A stretch of DNA of 64,000 nt from Ardenticatenaceae bacterium (GCA_020634235.1 JACKCB010000002.1:1426001-1490000); one strand, 5' to 3'; positions 1-9,616 are shown, counted from the first letter of the stretch. Made by a program: numbers and translations. Notes: generated from the sequence alone by a model not told the origin.

Positions 1-688
1 TTTCAATGGCCACGGCGGCCTGGTTGGCAAAGTTGGAGAGCAGATCGCGGTCGTCGTCGTTAAAGATACCGGCGGCGATGCGGTTGTCGGCGTAAATGAC
101 GCCGGTGATGGTGCCGCGCACCTTCAGCGGCACACACAGGATGGCCCGCAAGTTGTAGCTGATAACGCTGTCGGAACCGGAGAAGCGGGGGTCGGACTGG
201 GCGTTGATCGTCACAATCGGCTCGCCGGAGTGGGCCACGCTCTGCATGATGCTGCGGCTCACATCAAAGGACGATTGTTCGATGGTCTCGCGATCCATGT
301 TGCGGGCAATCTGCACCGTGAGTTCACCGGTGTAGTCATCGATGAGCATCAGGAAGCCGCGTTCAGCGCCGGTCAGGCTGATGATGGCATCCATCACTTC
401 GCGCAAGACCTCATCCAGCTCCAACGAGGAGTTAATCACAGCGCCCACGCTTTGCAGTGCGCGCAGGTGGTCGCGCTCTTTTTCGTGGGCTTTCACCCGG
501 GTTTCCAGCTCTTCCAGGCTGGCTTTAATGGGTTGGAGCAAGCGCTGTAATTCACCCTGAAGTTGATTGGGGGTGTTTAGACGGGCACGGGCCATGATCT
601 GGCTGATCTGGGCCAGCCGGGAATCCATTTCCTGGATGAGGACACGCAGTCTGGTGAGTTCTGCCTGAGTTGTGGCCGGATCACTCAA
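1..688 (-). CDS. GAF-domain sensory protein (C-terminus outside window)
   Basis: The first 229 codons are visible and the gene runs off the left edge. The chosen start is TTG at 688, preceded by AAAGGAAG at good spacing; no ATG fits as well. Residues about 10-75 are Leu/Glu-rich and look like a coiled coil (ELTRLRVLIQEMDSRLAQ). A GAF domain follows from about residue 80, with the typical core of ALQSVGAVINSSLELDEVL, ERGFLMLIDD, AHSGEPIVTIN, ILCVPLKVRG and GVIYADNR. GAF domains bind small ligands or mediate signalling. The missing part could carry an effector such as a kinase, cyclase or phosphatase, so the function is undecided. Confidence 0.85.
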   Translation of the reverse strand, partial: MSDPATTQAELTRLRVLIQEMDSRLAQISQIMARARLNTPNQLQGELQRLLQPIKASLEELETRVKAHEKERDHLRALQSVGAVINSSLELDEVLREVMDAIISLTGAERGFLMLIDDYTGELTVQIARNMDRETIEQSSFDVSRSIMQSVAHSGEPIVTINAQSDPRFSGSDSVISYNLRAILCVPLKVRGTITGVIYADNRIAAGIFNDDDRDLLSNFANQAAVAIE

Positions 689-857
689 TGTTGCTTCCTT
701 TGTCGCTGCTTGGTTGGCCGGGCTGTGGCGCAGCTTGCGCCCAACTGACATCACCCTGGCCGCCGGCCGTTAAGGCCAACACTAGTGAAGCGGTACCCTT
801 GCGGGTACGCTCTATTGTTACAATAGTTCACGCTGGAAATTGTGGATGCCGGTTTGT

Positions 858-863
858 ATTATA
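858..863 (-). promoter_or_regulatory. -10 box (TATAAT) for the GAF gene
   Basis: A perfect TATAAT reads leftward just downstream of the terminator at 880-919 and about 170 bases before the TTG start at 688. The -35 region is weak (TTTGTT-like at 16 bp). Inferred from consensus only. Confidence 0.4.
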
Positions 864-879
864 GCCGGGAAAAAAGCGA

Positions 880-919
880 AACAAAGCAAAAGAGACGGGT
901 GTGAGCTATTCTCACGCCC
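880..919 (-). terminator. Intrinsic terminator after the transglutaminase gene
   Basis: Minus-strand arms GGGCGTGAG and CTCACACCC (911-919 and 897-905, one G-U pair, 5-nt loop) are followed by a T-rich tract (GTCTCTTTTGCTTTGT). It lies 53 bases past the stop of the gene ending at 972. Confidence 0.7.
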
Positions 920-971
920 GCCTCAGGCCTGTTGGCTAGAAAGCAGCGGTCGTCCCCCGGCCGGGGACGGC

Positions 972-3263
972 CTACTTGCGGGTAGAACTGCGGCTGAAAC
1001 GCTGCAGGCGGCGGCGAATACTTTCGCGCAAGAAAACCGGACGCAGGGCGCGCCACTCAGCCGCCGGGTCAATTTGCTGGTCAGCCCCCCGGCCGGGGCT
1101 AAAGCGGCTGAGCACATAATACTGGGTCAGGTTACGGATAGGCGTCTTCCCGGCCGGGACCGCCACTGCCAGCCTGTCCGCCCGTTCATAAGGCGTCTCC
1201 ACCGGCCGCAGCGTAACCCCCAACCAGTTCGACCAACTCTCCAGCCGGCTGTAGCTGCCTTCCACACTCGCTTCAACCCGGCGATTGTACCGGCCGGCAA
1301 GCAACAACGCTGCGCCGGCCAGCGCCAGCACCAGCAGCCCCACACCCCCCCGCACAAGCCACAGCAAGCGCGCCTGCGCCGACAAAGCCGCCTCATCCGC
1401 CCCCTCGTTGCGCGGCAAATCCTGCAGCAGGTCCGTCGGGTCCTCCGCCGGATTCAGCTCCTCTTCGCCCAGCAGCGCCTCACGATCCAGGTCTGAGACG
1501 GCAGATACCGTGTTGGGATCAGAACCATCTCCAGCGTCAGCCGACTCCGGCCGGGCCACCACCGGAATCGAAGCCGTTGGCTCAAACTGAATCCAGCCAT
1601 ACTGCGGGAAATACACCTCAACCCAGGTGTGGGCATTATTCGCCCGCACCCGGTACACATTGGCATCCTCCACAAACTCGCCCTGAGCATACCCGTTCAC
1701 AATCCGCGCCGGAATCCCCTGCGAGCGCAGCATCATCGTCATCGCCGAAGCATAATACGTGCAGTACGCCCGCTTGCTAACGAAGAGCGTATAATGCACC
1801 GGCTCCACCCCCTCCGGCGGCGCATCAATCTGGTCATCATAACTGATGTTCTCCCGCAAATAACGCTGCACCGCCGAAGCCTTATCATACGCATTGTCAT
1901 AAGGCGCGGTAATCTCCGCCGCCAGATCCACCGTTTCCGGCGTAATCGTCTCCGGCATCTGTAGATAAATCTCCTCAATCCACGCCGGATAATCGCTGGA
2001 AGCAGCCCGCAGGCTGCTCTCATCGGCCACACTCACCGTCGACTGCACGTTATACCGGTCACCGGCCCGCAGCACATAGCGCGAGCGCACGCCGTTCACC
2101 AACATGTTGCCCCCCTCGTCATAGCGAAAGTCCACCAGCATCTGCCGGTCCGAGCCAATGATGGCCGGCGCGCCATACAGGGTGCTGGAGTTGTTCAGAT
2201 AATTGCGCACCGTCTGCGTAATCACCTGCCGGCCGCTCTCAAAGGGCGTATTCAGCACCCCCTCATCCGGAATGTGCACCACGCTCTCCAGTTCGCTGGC
2301 TGACCAGCCACCCTGGCCATCATAAGTGTCCAGCGCCAGCGCCTGCCAGTAAATATAAGGCAGCCGCTGATTAACATAAATATCCATGATCAATTCACTG
2401 CCCACCGATCGCGGCCCCCCCAGCACCAACGTATCCAGGTACGGGTCGTTAGTACCCGTGCCATAAGAGCGCAGTGACGAGAAAAGCCTCGTCCAGTTAT
2501 CCTGCAGCTTGCGCCAGGGCTGGTTGGCTTCATACAGGGCATCGCCTACCCTGGCATTAGCCCCCAGAACAGGCGTACTCCAGGCCACCAGCAGCGCCAG
2601 GACGGCGATGAGGAAGCTGGCCCGCATAAACCCCCGGCGCAAATCCCCCCGCTCATAACGCACGGCACCGGCTCGCCATTCTCGCTCCTGGACCACCAGA
2701 TGGGTGCGGGCAATGTAAACCAGGGCAACAAGCACATAAGCCGCCACAAAAACGGCCAGTGGCTTGGGGCCATAGTAATAGTAAACGGAGCTGAGCAACA
2801 CCAGGCCGGTCGGCAGCACCACCCGCCAGACGTGCAGCCGGCGGAAGGTATACCAGGCCGCGGTGTAACCCAGCAGCCAGAAGATACCAGCCGTCTGCAG
2901 CAAAAAGATAAGCCCGTCGCGGCTGGTACCACCGCTAAAGGCCTTGTTTAACCAGAGAAACTGGCGCGTAAACAGGTCCAGGATCCGTTCCCGCCATTCC
3001 ATATCTCCCGGCAAGGTACGGCCAATGAGAAAAGCGATCAGCGCAAAGCCGTAGACAAGGGCGAAGATGTGCGCCGTGTTGTTGGAAAAGCTGCTCTTGG
3101 CCAGGATCAGGCCGGTGAAGACGCCAAACAGCCCAATCAGCATGAGCAGTTCCAGGCCCTCCATGAGTTCAGCCGCCACCAGTACCGCAGCTGCGGTGCA
3201 GACAAGGGCGCAAACTAGCAAAAAGGTAGACCAGCCTTCTTCTAATTTAAGTCGTTCTATCAT
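972..3263 (-). CDS. TgpA-family membrane transglutaminase-like protein
   Basis: About 763 aa. The N-terminus has six or more hydrophobic segments within the first ~240 residues (e.g. FLLVCALVCTAAAVLVAAEL). A long exported region follows, with a transglutaminase core carrying Cys501 (RAYCTYYASAM), His545 (NNAHTWVEVYF) and an acidic residue at FEPT about 561. Another TM segment lies near residue 650, then a cytosolic tail. This is the layout of TgpA/DUF3488 proteins, which act on proteins at the outer face of the membrane; such genes often sit with MoxR ATPase and DUF58 genes, none of which is visible here. I start at the ATG at 3263 because a TATAAT box at 3324-3329 would put the transcript start near 3317. 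An in-frame TTG at 3314 is possible but less likely. Confidence 0.85.
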   Translation of the reverse strand: MIERLKLEEGWSTFLLVCALVCTAAAVLVAAELMEGLELLMLIGLFGVFTGLILAKSSFSNNTAHIFALVYGFALIAFLIGRTLPGDMEWRERILDLFTRQFLWLNKAFSGGTSRDGLIFLLQTAGIFWLLGYTAAWYTFRRLHVWRVVLPTGLVLLSSVYYYYGPKPLAVFVAAYVLVALVYIARTHLVVQEREWRAGAVRYERGDLRRGFMRASFLIAVLALLVAWSTPVLGANARVGDALYEANQPWRKLQDNWTRLFSSLRSYGTGTNDPYLDTLVLGGPRSVGSELIMDIYVNQRLPYIYWQALALDTYDGQGGWSASELESVVHIPDEGVLNTPFESGRQVITQTVRNYLNNSSTLYGAPAIIGSDRQMLVDFRYDEGGNMLVNGVRSRYVLRAGDRYNVQSTVSVADESSLRAASSDYPAWIEEIYLQMPETITPETVDLAAEITAPYDNAYDKASAVQRYLRENISYDDQIDAPPEGVEPVHYTLFVSKRAYCTYYASAMTMMLRSQGIPARIVNGYAQGEFVEDANVYRVRANNAHTWVEVYFPQYGWIQFEPTASIPVVARPESADAGDGSDPNTVSAVSDLDREALLGEEELNPAEDPTDLLQDLPRNEGADEAALSAQARLLWLVRGGVGLLVLALAGAALLLAGRYNRRVEASVEGSYSRLESWSNWLGVTLRPVETPYERADRLAVAVPAGKTPIRNLTQYYVLSRFSPGRGADQQIDPAAEWRALRPVFLRESIRRRLQRFSRSSTRK

Positions 3264-3323
3264 GAGCGGAATACCATCCCTGGGTTGTGGGGTGGCGCGC
3301 ACGGGCACGCGCAAGGTTATGGG

Positions 3324-3329
3324 ATTATA
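3324..3329 (-). promoter_or_regulatory. -10 box (TATAAT) for the transglutaminase gene
   Basis: Perfect TATAAT about 60 bases upstream of the chosen ATG at 3263. No good -35 hexamer is visible; the upstream sequence contains a CCCGGCCGGG copy. Confidence 0.4.
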
Positions 3330-3419
3330 CTCGCAAACATCCCCGGCCGGGTGCCGGCAGCCAACGCTCTAAGCTAAGCCACATTTTAACGAATGCTAAG
3401 CTGGGGCGTATAAAGCGCC

Positions 3420-4166
3420 TCACCGGCCCCCCGGCCGGGTGTGCCGCCACACATAATACACATACCCCACCCCCAACATCAGCGCAAACGAGAACCACTG
3501 GATAGCATAACTCAGGTGCGGCCCTTCCGATAGGTCAAATTCCGGCGCGGCACGCAGCGGCGGCGTGTCATTGGCCCCGGCCGGGGCTTGCAGCAAATAC
3601 ACCGGCAGCAGCGGATAAGGCACCTGGCGCTGAACAGCGGCAATATCCACCCGGTACACCTCACCCGGCACAGCCGCCGGGTCCGGCGTCGCCCCCGCAT
3701 TGCGCGACAACGTCTCCGTAGGCCGCAGCCGGCCCGTCACCGTAACCTCGCCCGGCTCATCAAACTGGCCCCAGGCAGCCGGGTCCAGCGCCGTCTCCGG
3801 AATCCAGCCCCGGTCTACCAGAATCGCCTCCTCCCGGCCGGGTAAGCGCAGCGGGGCCAGCAGATGACCACCGGGCGTATTGTTGTAATATTGCAGCTTC
3901 AGCAAAAACTGGTGCTCAAAGTCAAACACCCCTGTGACCACTACCTGGCGGTCCGTCATCGTCGCCAGCGCCAGGTCATCCAACCCCTCATTCAGCGACA
4001 CCGGCGGCACATCTAGCTGCTGCTGCAGCACAACATTGGCCGCCCGCCGCTGCGCCAGGCGGTCCAACTGCCACAAACCCAGGCGCACCAGCACCAACAT
4101 ACCCACAACCACCAGCAGCGTCGTCCACCACCAGCGGCGATTAAACAGCGTTCTTAGCAGCGTCAT
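3420..4166 (-). CDS. SURF1-family cytochrome oxidase assembly protein
   Basis: 248 aa. One TM helix lies near each end (about residues 13-32 and 222-240), with an extracytoplasmic domain between, as in SURF1/Shy1. Family marks are the LGLWQLDRLAQRRA segment after the first helix, the VDRGWIP motif near residue 118, and the C-terminal SYAIQWFSFALMLGVGYVYY. SURF1 proteins help insert heme a into subunit I of aa3-type oxidases. No oxidase subunit gene is in the window, but cytochrome c maturation genes at 61.7-64 kb fit a respiring organism. The start ATG has AAAGG close upstream. The gene lies between dhaM and the transglutaminase gene with no sign of co-transcription. Confidence 0.9.
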   Translation of the reverse strand: MTLLRTLFNRRWWWTTLLVVVGMLVLVRLGLWQLDRLAQRRAANVVLQQQLDVPPVSLNEGLDDLALATMTDRQVVVTGVFDFEHQFLLKLQYYNNTPGGHLLAPLRLPGREEAILVDRGWIPETALDPAAWGQFDEPGEVTVTGRLRPTETLSRNAGATPDPAAVPGEVYRVDIAAVQRQVPYPLLPVYLLQAPAGANDTPPLRAAPEFDLSEGPHLSYAIQWFSFALMLGVGYVYYVWRHTRPGGR

Positions 4167-4313
4167 ACCTTTAGTTTACCCCGGCTCATCCGGACGTCCA
4201 GCGAAGATGTCTCCACCGCCGCCATGCAAAGCAGGCCAGAAGCTACTCCGGCCAGCAAGAGAGCATCCAGACCAGGCCTGGTCATGCCTGCGGCAGCTCT
4301 TTTCCCTGGCCGT

Positions 4314-6809
4314 CTAAGCGCCCAGCAAAGCCATGACCCCGTCCACTGACACCTGCGCCAACACTTGCCCGGCCAGGGCGCTGGCCTCGGCCATTGTCAG
4401 GCCCCGAACAGCCGCTTTCACGGCCGGCAAAGCGGGCGCGCTCATGCTCAGTTCATCCAGACCCAGTCCCACCAACAGGGGCGTGGCCAGGGCATTGCCC
4501 GCCAGTTCACCGCACATACCCACCCAAATCCCGGCCGCGTGGGCTGCCCGCACCGTCTGTTGAATCATGCGCAGCACGGCCGGCTGCAGGGCGTTGGCCA
4601 GCCCGGCCACGTTGGCATTGCCCCGGTCCGCGGCCATCACGTATTGGGTCAGATCGTTGGTGCCAATGCTAAAAAAGTCGGCCTCGCCAGCCAGTTGGTC
4701 GGCCGTGGCCACGGCTGAAGGCACCTCAATCATAATCCCTACCGCCAGACCTTCGTCAAAAGGCACATTTTCGGCCCGCAGCTCGGCCTGCGCTTCGGCC
4801 AGCATGGCCCTGGCCGCCCGCAGTTCGGCCAGCGTGCCAATCATAGGAAACATGACTCTGAGGTTGTGGCCCTGGCTGGCCCGCAGGATAGCCCGCAGCT
4901 GTGGTTTGAAAATATCCGGCCGGTGCAGGCAGAAGCGAATGCCCCGGTAGCCCAGGAAAGGATTCTCCTCGCGGCCCAGGTCCAGATAGGGCAGCGGCTT
5001 GTCGCCACCCACATCCAGCGTGCGAATGATCACCGGCCGGGGCGCCATTGCCGCCGCTACTTCGCGGTAGGCAGCCAACTGTTCCGCTTCATCAGGCGGG
5101 GCCGGCCGGTCCATAAACAGGAATTCCGTGCGGAACAAGCCCACCCCTTCGGCCCCGTAGTCCAGGGCCACCGGCACATCACGCGGGCCGCCAATGTTGG
5201 CCGCCACCTCAATCTGCCGCCCATCCTGAGTGATAGCCGCGCCCCGGCCGGTGGCCTGGGCCGCATGCTGCGCCTCTTGCCAGGCCACCCGGCGCGCTTG
5301 CAGCACCGCCAACTGCCCATCGTCGGGCTGGGGCCAGACCTCTCCCCGGCTGCCATCCAGCCCCACAGTCTGGCCGCTGGCCAACTGCCACACCTGGGAA
5401 CCCAGGCCAACCACGGCGGGAATGCCCAGGGCGCGGGCCAGAATGGCGCTGTGGGCCGTGGCCCCGCCCAATTCGGTGCAGATGCCCAGGATTTGCGCCG
5501 GGTCCAGCCGGGCCGTGTCCGACGGGGTCAGGTCGGCGGCCACCAGGATCACCGGCCGGGTAAAAGCCAGGGACGGCATCTCCATGGCCATGAGCTGGCC
5601 CAGCACCCGCCGGGCCACGTCGCGCACATCGGCCGCGCGCGCCTGCATGTAAGCGTCATCCAGGGCCTGGTAGGTAGCCGCCAGTTCATTCATGGCTTCA
5701 TGCCAGGCAGCCTCGGCGTTGATGCCATCGCTGCTAATGCGCGCCTGCACGTTGGCCAGCAGTTCCGGGTCCTGCAAAATCAGCGCGTGGGCGGCAAAGA
5801 TGGCGGCATCGGCCGCGCCGATCTGGCGCGTGGCCTGGGCTTGCAGCGCCACCAGCTCTTGCCGGGCGGTGGCCAGGGCGCTTTGCAGGCGCTGCCACTC
5901 CCCGGCCGGGTCGTCAATGTGCTGCCGCGTCACCTGCGGCAGTTGGGGGCGGTAGAGTGCCGCCGGACCAACGGCCACGCCGGGCGAGGCAGCCACCCCA
6001 GACCACGCGTTGTCGCCCCCGGCCGGGGCGGCCGGGCGCGGCGCTTCCATCACCGGCGGTGGGGCGGTCTCCTTCTCGCCAAAGTCATCCTCGGCCAGGG
6101 CCTGGATGGCCGCCAGGGCGGCAGCCGCGTCGGGGCCGCTGGCGCGCACAGTCACTTCATCCCCCTGGCGCGCCCCCAGGGTAGCCACCTGGTTGATGCT
6201 TTTGGCGTTGGCCTGCTGCCCCGCCTTGTGCACGCTGATTTCCGCCTGGAACTGGTTGGCCGTGGTGACAAACAGGGCTGCCGGCCGGGCGTGCAGCCCC
6301 TGCCGGTTGCGAATTTGCAGAGTGATGGCTTTTGCGGCCGGGGGTGCGGCGAGGGAGGTGGTGGGGGTCTCCCCGGCCGGGGTTTCCGCCACACCGGCAT
6401 ACGAACCCAACTGGCCCTCCTTCACGGCCAGGGCGCTTTGCGCCTCGGCCAGCACCTCTTGGGCCGTGCTGCCAACCGAAGCCTGCACCACCGCAGCCAT
6501 AGCCCCCTCCACCAGCGGCGCGGCGCACAAGAAGACGTTGGCCTGCTGCGCCGGGTCCAGCAATTCCAGGGCCAGTTCAGCACTCATGAGGGCGCTGCCC
6601 AGGTCCATCAGCACCACCACCCCATCGTCGCTGTACACCTGCTCGATGGCGGCCTGCACCGCCAGGGCATCAGTACCAATAGGATTCTCCGGGTCGTCTA
6701 TTCCCCCGGCGGTGGCGATGGGCACGCGCCCCTGCACCATTTGTTCGGCCAGTTCCCGTACCCCGGCGGCGAGCAGGGCACTGTGTGAAACGATGACAAT
6801 GCCTACCAT
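4314..6809 (-). CDS. dhaM: DhaM: fused EIIA-HPr-EI phosphoryl donor for dihydroxyacetone kinase
   Basis: 831 aa in three parts. Residues 1-130 are a mannose-type EIIA/DhaM domain with the phosphorylated His9 (VIVSHS). Residues about 162-245 are HPr with His173 (GLHARPAALF). From about 270 to the end is a complete enzyme I with His453 (GGATAHSAI) and the C-terminal PEP-binding half including Cys766 (GMCGELAGN). Phosphate would pass PEP to EI, HPr, EIIA and then to ADP held on DhaL. E. coli DhaM stops inside EI (about 470 aa), so this version is self-sufficient. The dhaK and dhaL genes are about 9 kb upstream on the same strand. Pro/Ala linkers near 145-158 and 248-266 carry CCCGGCCGGG copies. 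It lies 166 bases past glpC; a stem-loop at 6842-6867 in that gap has no T tract, so read-through from glpC is possible. Confidence 0.93.
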   Translation of the reverse strand: MVGIVIVSHSALLAAGVRELAEQMVQGRVPIATAGGIDDPENPIGTDALAVQAAIEQVYSDDGVVVLMDLGSALMSAELALELLDPAQQANVFLCAAPLVEGAMAAVVQASVGSTAQEVLAEAQSALAVKEGQLGSYAGVAETPAGETPTTSLAAPPAAKAITLQIRNRQGLHARPAALFVTTANQFQAEISVHKAGQQANAKSINQVATLGARQGDEVTVRASGPDAAAALAAIQALAEDDFGEKETAPPPVMEAPRPAAPAGGDNAWSGVAASPGVAVGPAALYRPQLPQVTRQHIDDPAGEWQRLQSALATARQELVALQAQATRQIGAADAAIFAAHALILQDPELLANVQARISSDGINAEAAWHEAMNELAATYQALDDAYMQARAADVRDVARRVLGQLMAMEMPSLAFTRPVILVAADLTPSDTARLDPAQILGICTELGGATAHSAILARALGIPAVVGLGSQVWQLASGQTVGLDGSRGEVWPQPDDGQLAVLQARRVAWQEAQHAAQATGRGAAITQDGRQIEVAANIGGPRDVPVALDYGAEGVGLFRTEFLFMDRPAPPDEAEQLAAYREVAAAMAPRPVIIRTLDVGGDKPLPYLDLGREENPFLGYRGIRFCLHRPDIFKPQLRAILRASQGHNLRVMFPMIGTLAELRAARAMLAEAQAELRAENVPFDEGLAVGIMIEVPSAVATADQLAGEADFFSIGTNDLTQYVMAADRGNANVAGLANALQPAVLRMIQQTVRAAHAAGIWVGMCGELAGNALATPLLVGLGLDELSMSAPALPAVKAAVRGLTMAEASALAGQVLAQVSVDGVMALLGA

Positions 6810-6975
6810 GATTTTATCTCGCAGTTTGTCGTATGTGTGGCGCGGATGGAAGCTTGCCTACATCCGCCTTGTTTGCCGCAGTCGGCCCTGTGCGCCGGCG
6901 GCGAAAGCCATACAGGCCATCGCTCTGGGCAATTGCTGGTTGTTTTCAGAGTTTCGCCATGGAAGCTGACAACGC

Positions 6976-8277
6976 TCAGACAAGGCCGGCCAGCGGCGCT
7001 TCCACCGGGAAGCCGTAGGCGGCGGCCAGCAGCTCCACAGGATGCACGGCCGGGATGCCGCTGCCGTGGGTGATCTGCCAGCGGCAGGTTTCACTGTCGC
7101 AAACAGCCAGCGGCGCATTCGCCTGCTGGACAAACTCAAACAGTGGTTGGCCAACGGCCATGGCGATGTCGTACTTCTCCTTCTTGAAGCCGTAGGTGCC
7201 GGCAATGCCACAACAGGCGGCTTCGCTCTCCACAATGGTGAGTTCGGGGATGAGGGCCAGCAGTTCAACGGCCGGCCGGCCAATGCGGTGCGCCCGATAT
7301 TGGCAGGGTGGGTGGTAGGGCAGCGTCATCGGAATGGGGCGCAGCCCATCGACTTGGAGTTCGCCGCTTTCGTACAACAGCAGCAGGAATTCATTGAAGT
7401 CAAAGGTGTTGGCGGCGACGAGGCGGGCGTCGTCGGTATAGTAGTCGAGCAGTTCCGGCGCTTCCTCTTTGAGGGTGAGGGTGCAGCTGGTGGAGGTGCC
7501 CACGATGACATAGCCTTGCTTAACATAATCCACAAGTTTGCGCACATTGTTGGCGTGATAGCTGGTGGCCGCCGGGAATTCGCCATTGGAGAGCAGGGGC
7601 AGCCCGCAGCAGTTCTGCTCTGGTACCAGCACCTCAAAACCGTTGGCCTCCAGCACGTGGATGGCGGCTTTGCCCACGCGGGGTTCGTAATATTCGGTGG
7701 AACAGCCGTGGAAGTAGACGACTTTGCGGGTGGCGTTACCCGGCCGGGGGTGTCTCTTCAGCCAACTGCTAAACTTTTGGCGCGAGAATTTGGGCAGGGG
7801 CGCGGCCGGGGCGATACCCATCGCCTTCTCCATCAGCCAGCGCGCACTCTTGTTACCCAGCACGCCGTTGGCCAGGGGAGCCAGCGGCTGGCCCAACTGC
7901 CCCAACAGCTCCGACCGGGCGATCATGTTGTTGCGCAGCCGGGTGAGAGGCTGGACATGTCCCTGGGCCACCAGGGGGACACGCGCCCGGGCATTGATCT
8001 CGGCAATGCGCACGCCGGTGGGGCAAACCATGTTACAAACGCGGCAGCCGCTGCAATAATCCACCGAGTGGTCGGGTGTTGCCTGGTCAGCCTGGCGAAA
8101 ACGGCCGGCTTGTGGCGCTTCATATTTAGGACCGGGAAACAGATCGGTCACGGCGGCCACCGGGCAGGCGGTAACGCAGATATTGCACTTAATGCAATAA
8201 TCCAGGGTCAGTTCTGCCGGTTTGTGGTCGGCAGGGGGCAGAGTCGTCTCCGCTTCCCAAACATTGCGATGTGTCAT
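6976..8277 (-). CDS. glpC: Anaerobic glycerol-3-phosphate dehydrogenase subunit C
   Basis: 433 aa. Two ferredoxin-type [4Fe-4S] motifs lie at the N-terminus: Cys28/31/34/38 (CIKCNICVTACPV) and Cys75/78/81/85 (CSGCRVCNMVCPTG). They are followed by two CCG domains with NCCGLPLLS and ACCGIAGTYGFKKE. In E. coli GlpC anchors the GlpAB dimer to the membrane and passes electrons to the quinone pool. The CCG domains resemble those of HdrB-type proteins and can bind unusual iron-sulfur clusters. The gene starts 48 bases after glpB and completes a glpABC operon. Confidence 0.93.
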   Translation of the reverse strand: MTHRNVWEAETTLPPADHKPAELTLDYCIKCNICVTACPVAAVTDLFPGPKYEAPQAGRFRQADQATPDHSVDYCSGCRVCNMVCPTGVRIAEINARARVPLVAQGHVQPLTRLRNNMIARSELLGQLGQPLAPLANGVLGNKSARWLMEKAMGIAPAAPLPKFSRQKFSSWLKRHPRPGNATRKVVYFHGCSTEYYEPRVGKAAIHVLEANGFEVLVPEQNCCGLPLLSNGEFPAATSYHANNVRKLVDYVKQGYVIVGTSTSCTLTLKEEAPELLDYYTDDARLVAANTFDFNEFLLLLYESGELQVDGLRPIPMTLPYHPPCQYRAHRIGRPAVELLALIPELTIVESEAACCGIAGTYGFKKEKYDIAMAVGQPLFEFVQQANAPLAVCDSETCRWQITHGSGIPAVHPVELLAAAYGFPVEAPLAGLV

Positions 8278-8325
8278 AGAAGTCGTTCTCCAGGCGTTCA
8301 GGCGTGATGCGTGCGGTGGGCGGGA

Positions 8326-9600
8326 TCAGGCGCTGCGCAGGGCCTCAATGGCGGCGTAGCCGGTGGCCAGGGCCACGCCCTCAAAAGAGCGTTCCCGGAT
8401 TACCTCGCAGTGGGCCAGGGTGGTGCCGGCGGCATAGAGGTTCTGGTAGACGGCCTGGTGGGTGCCGTTGGCGGCCACAGGCCGGAACTGGGCATCCACC
8501 TGCAAGCCGGACTGGTAGATGGGGTGCCCTTCGCGGTCCATGAAGTCACGGCGGAACCAGTTCAGCCGCCCGGCCGGGGCGCTAACCGGCAAATCAAAAA
8601 CGACCTCACGTATCTGCCCCTGGTAGTCGGTGCGAAGGCCGCCGCCCAAGATGCCGCCGGTGGCCAGCAGGTAATGGTCGTAGCGGTGGGCACGGCGGCG
8701 GGCAGACGCTTCGGTGTAGACGGCGGTGATGCGGCCGGCGTCGCTGTCGGCGGCCAGCGCTTCCATGCCGTCGAACACCTGGCCGCCATGCTGTTTGATG
8801 GCCGCCAGCAAGATGTTGTGCAGCCGTATCCCGGCAATGGATGGGGTGAGGCTGGGGATTTCGAAGACCGGCCGGCGCAGACGGGCTTCCAGCGCTTCTT
8901 TGACGGTGCGCGCATCGTGCAGCCCCAACACGGCCGGGAAACCAACCCGCTCCACGTCGCGCACCAGCGGTTGCAGCTTGGCCACCACTTCTGAGCGGAA
9001 GAGGGTGTCTTCGAACATGCGGGCCAGGGTGACCGGGGTGTTGAAGCCGCGCTTTTGTAGGCTGGGCAGGTCGAGGGTTACGTACCCGGCCGGGATGCCT
9101 TGCTGGCTCAGGTTATCGGCGACCAGGTTGGGGTAGAAATCGCGCAGCTGCCTGAAGCCAACGATGAGCATGGAGGCTGGATGGCTTAGATCACCGGCGA
9201 TCATCGTTTCGGGGGCCAGGCAGGTGGGGCGGAACGTGCCCACGGCCGAAGGCAGCAGCCAGTTGTGGTCCAGGCTGCCATGCAGCGGGTAGTCGGCCTC
9301 GGCGCATAGGGTTTGCAGGGCGGCCAGGGCGGCGGCCAGCTTCTGCGGGCCAACCAGGGCGTAAGGATGCTGGGGCTGGGCGGCAATGAGGTGGGGGAGG
9401 GTCCCGGCCGGGTTGGTAACCGGCCGGGCGTTATCCAGCGGATAATACCCCAGCACATCCACACAACCCGACAGCCAATGGGTTGCCCCCCACCCCTTAG
9501 CAACAACCCGCACCTTCATACCCTGGGCCGCCGCCTGCCAGCCAGCCATCAACCCGGCCAGCCCGGCCCCAATAATCAGGAGATCACCATGAGATTTCAT
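8326..9600 (-). CDS. glpB: Anaerobic glycerol-3-phosphate dehydrogenase subunit B
   Basis: 424 aa from the ATG at 9600. An N-terminal Rossmann FAD/NAD-binding motif is present (LLIIGAGLAGLMAG, residues 7-20). The C-terminus has the second nucleotide-binding strand (YQNLYAAGTTLAHCEVIRE). The best family match is GlpB, which partners GlpA in electron transfer. An upstream in-frame extension to 9714 would overlap glpA and lacks the family N-terminus, so I reject it. The start lies 16 bases after the glpA stop. Three CCCGGCCGGG copies encode Pro-Ala-Gly in surface-like segments. Confidence 0.9.
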   Translation of the reverse strand: MKSHGDLLIIGAGLAGLMAGWQAAAQGMKVRVVAKGWGATHWLSGCVDVLGYYPLDNARPVTNPAGTLPHLIAAQPQHPYALVGPQKLAAALAALQTLCAEADYPLHGSLDHNWLLPSAVGTFRPTCLAPETMIAGDLSHPASMLIVGFRQLRDFYPNLVADNLSQQGIPAGYVTLDLPSLQKRGFNTPVTLARMFEDTLFRSEVVAKLQPLVRDVERVGFPAVLGLHDARTVKEALEARLRRPVFEIPSLTPSIAGIRLHNILLAAIKQHGGQVFDGMEALAADSDAGRITAVYTEASARRRAHRYDHYLLATGGILGGGLRTDYQGQIREVVFDLPVSAPAGRLNWFRRDFMDREGHPIYQSGLQVDAQFRPVAANGTHQAVYQNLYAAGTTLAHCEVIRERSFEGVALATGYAAIEALRSA

Positions 9601-9616
9601 TACCTGCACACGCTTC

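Noticed and set aside
4270..4283. 14-bp palindrome GACCAGGCCTGGTC after dhaM
   Set aside because: Short, no T tract on either strand and no repeats nearby; it may be chance in GC-rich sequence.
4866..6788. 640-codon open frame on the plus strand
   Set aside because: Antisense to dhaM, with Gly/His/Gln-rich meaningless translation.
6842..6867. Stem-loop between glpC and dhaM
   Set aside because: 7-bp arms GCGGATG/CATCCGC but no T tract in the minus direction, so not called a terminator.
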